This document shows positions 6,275 through 7,560 of a DNA stretch of 7,560 nucleotides, in pieces. A model generated the notes under the pieces. It was not told the origin of the DNA. It saw only the letters and a list, made by a program, of their open reading frames with translations, and searched no databases. Position numbers and translations under genes: made by a program. Each line of letters opens with the position of its first letter. Positions within the stretch are counted from its first letter, which is position 1. The stretch is from Planctomycetaceae bacterium (GTDB lineage Bacteria > Planctomycetota > Planctomycetia > Pirellulales > Thermoguttaceae). The stretch is from contig DOEZ01000563.1 of NCBI GenBank assembly GCA_003532715.1, forward strand, positions 6,322 through 13,881, written 5' to 3'.

Positions 6275-7560
6275 TTAGTATTGTCGATCGATCCAGCGAC
6301 GGTGCCACAACTCGAAAACCAACAAGGCCCAGAGGCGATAGCTATGATCGAACCGGCCGGCTTGGTGGTCGTCGAGCAATCCTTCGACCGATTCGGTGCG
6401 AAAAAATCCCCGCGAGCAGGTGAGCGGATCGAGCAGAATCTCGCGCGAGAATCCCGCCAACGGGCCGCGAAACCAAGCGTCCAGCGGCACGCCGAAGCCC
6501 ATCTTCGGTCGGCGGCGGATCGGCCGGGGGACCAGATCGGCAAACGTATCCAGGAGAATACGTTTTCCCCGGCCCCACCGCATCTTGTATTCGAGCGGCA
6601 GTCCGACGGCCCATTCGACCACGCGGTGGTCCAAAAACGGCTGGCGGCACTCCAGCCCGTGGGCCATCGACGCAATGTCGACCTTGTTCATCAAATCGCA
6701 CGGCAAATAGGTGACCAGATCGGTCAGGCTGATCATGGTGACGGGGTCGCGGCCGGCACTCCGCGCGGCGGCCGCCCAGAGCCACTCGATCGGATCGATG
6801 TTGGGAAGTCGATCCAGAAACGAATCATCGTAGAGGTCGCTTCGTCGTGCGTCGTTGAAAATGGCAATCCAGTCGAGGTAGCGTCGTAGCGGCGACTGGC
6901 CCAATACCTCGACGAACCGCTTCCACCGCCGAAGAACCGACTTCTGCCGCGGGCTGGCCGGCAGTTTCTGCCAGACGTTGCTTGCCAGGATATTTCTGGC
7001 GGCGTCGGGCAGCCGGTCGAACCAGTCGGCCAACTGCACCGCGTGGTAGCGAGGGTAGCCGGCAAAAAGCTCGTCGCCCCCGTCGCCGGTGAGCGCCACG
7101 GTGACGTGCTTCCGCGTTAATTCCGACACATACCAGGTCGGCACGGCCGAACTGTCGGCGAACGGCTCGTCGAAATGCCACACCAGTCGGTCGAGCACCT
7201 CGACCGCGCTCGGCTCGACCCGGAATTCCTCGTGCCGCGTGCCGAGGCTTTGGGCCGCGAGTCGGGCGTAGCGCGTCTCGTCGTATTCGGCAACCGGAAA
7301 CCCGATCGAAAAGGTTCGCACCGGCTCGGGATTCAACTTTTGCATCAGTCCGGCGATGATCGTCGAATCGACCCCGCCCGAAAGAAAGGCCCCCAGGGGC
7401 ACGTCGCTTTGCAGCCGCGCGCGGACGGCCTCGGTCAGCGTCTCGCGCAGCTCGGCGCACGCGTCGCGGTAGGTCGGTCGCCGCTCGGAGTTAAAGTCGG
7501 GGTCCCAGTACCGGCCCATCGACATCTTCCCGTCGCGATAGACCAGGTAATGCGCGGGCA
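6275..7560 (-). CDS. asnB: Asparagine synthetase B, glutamine-hydrolysing (5' end off the window)
   Basis: Converts aspartate to asparagine using ATP and glutamine. About 428 residues are visible: the end of the N-terminal glutaminase domain (PAHYLVYRDGK..RYWD, close to the right edge) and the whole synthetase domain. The catalytic Cys2 and most of the glutaminase domain lie outside the window; related proteins have about 600-650 residues. The frame continues open to 7560, so the ATG at 7525 is internal and not the start. Diagnostic motifs are LSGGVDST, the pyrophosphate-binding loop (encoded at 7361-7384), TGDGGDELFAGYPRY (about 7046-7090), and NKVDIASMAHGLECRQPFLDHRVVEW (about 6611-6688), followed by the usual MGFGVPLDAWFRGPL. 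It belongs to the type often found in exopolysaccharide and exosortase clusters, where the product may be an amidated sugar or peptide, but nothing here shows such a cluster. No hairpin plus T-run follows the stop, so read-through towards glgC is possible. Confidence 0.95.
   Translation of the reverse strand, partial: PAHYLVYRDGKMSMGRYWDPDFNSERRPTYRDACAELRETLTEAVRARLQSDVPLGAFLSGGVDSTIIAGLMQKLNPEPVRTFSIGFPVAEYDETRYARLAAQSLGTRHEEFRVEPSAVEVLDRLVWHFDEPFADSSAVPTWYVSELTRKHVTVALTGDGGDELFAGYPRYHAVQLADWFDRLPDAARNILASNVWQKLPASPRQKSVLRRWKRFVEVLGQSPLRRYLDWIAIFNDARRSDLYDDSFLDRLPNIDPIEWLWAAAARSAGRDPVTMISLTDLVTYLPCDLMNKVDIASMAHGLECRQPFLDHRVVEWAVGLPLEYKMRWGRGKRILLDTFADLVPRPIRRRPKMGFGVPLDAWFRGPLAGFSREILLDPLTCSRGFFRTESVEGLLDDHQAGRFDHSYRLWALLVFELWHRRWIDRQY

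Overview
This 7,560-base stretch is GC-rich, with long open antisense frames throughout. The mix of genes points to a planctomycete, most likely of the Pirellula/Blastopirellula kind. The main clues are a small Tyr-rich secreted protein of a type I associate with that group and a large secreted two-domain esterase-like protein. The taxonomic assignment is an inference from gene content, not from a marker gene.

Layout from left to right. Positions 1-909 (minus) hold the N-terminal 303 residues of an SbcD/YhaO-like DNA repair nuclease that runs off the left edge. A 417-bp non-coding stretch (910-1326) follows, with a GC-rich hairpin, and separates this gene from a divergently transcribed small secreted protein (1327-1653, plus). 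That gene ends in a clear intrinsic terminator (1708-1750). The rest of the window is on the minus strand and is transcribed from right to left: a 5'-truncated asparagine synthetase B (6275-7560), glgC (4790-6070), a secreted two-domain alpha/beta-hydrolase (2557-4746), and a phospholipid N-methyltransferase-like protein (1757-2398, or from 2473).

How the genes relate. glgC and the hydrolase lie only 43 bp apart on the same strand and may be co-transcribed. This would pair glycogen precursor synthesis with processing of an extracellular, probably carbohydrate, ester. asnB is separated from glgC by about 200 bp. That gap is less GC-rich than its surroundings and holds an unusual set of nested direct and inverted repeats, a good candidate for the glgC control region. 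The methyltransferase is separated from the hydrolase by 83-158 bp, depending on its start, and has no obvious functional link to it.

I found no mobile element, CRISPR array, tRNA or rRNA. Most of the window is ordinary chromosomal housekeeping. The points most worth a second look are the hydrolase's second domain, where Asp replaces the expected nucleophile Ser, the aromatic-rich secreted protein, and the repeats upstream of glgC.
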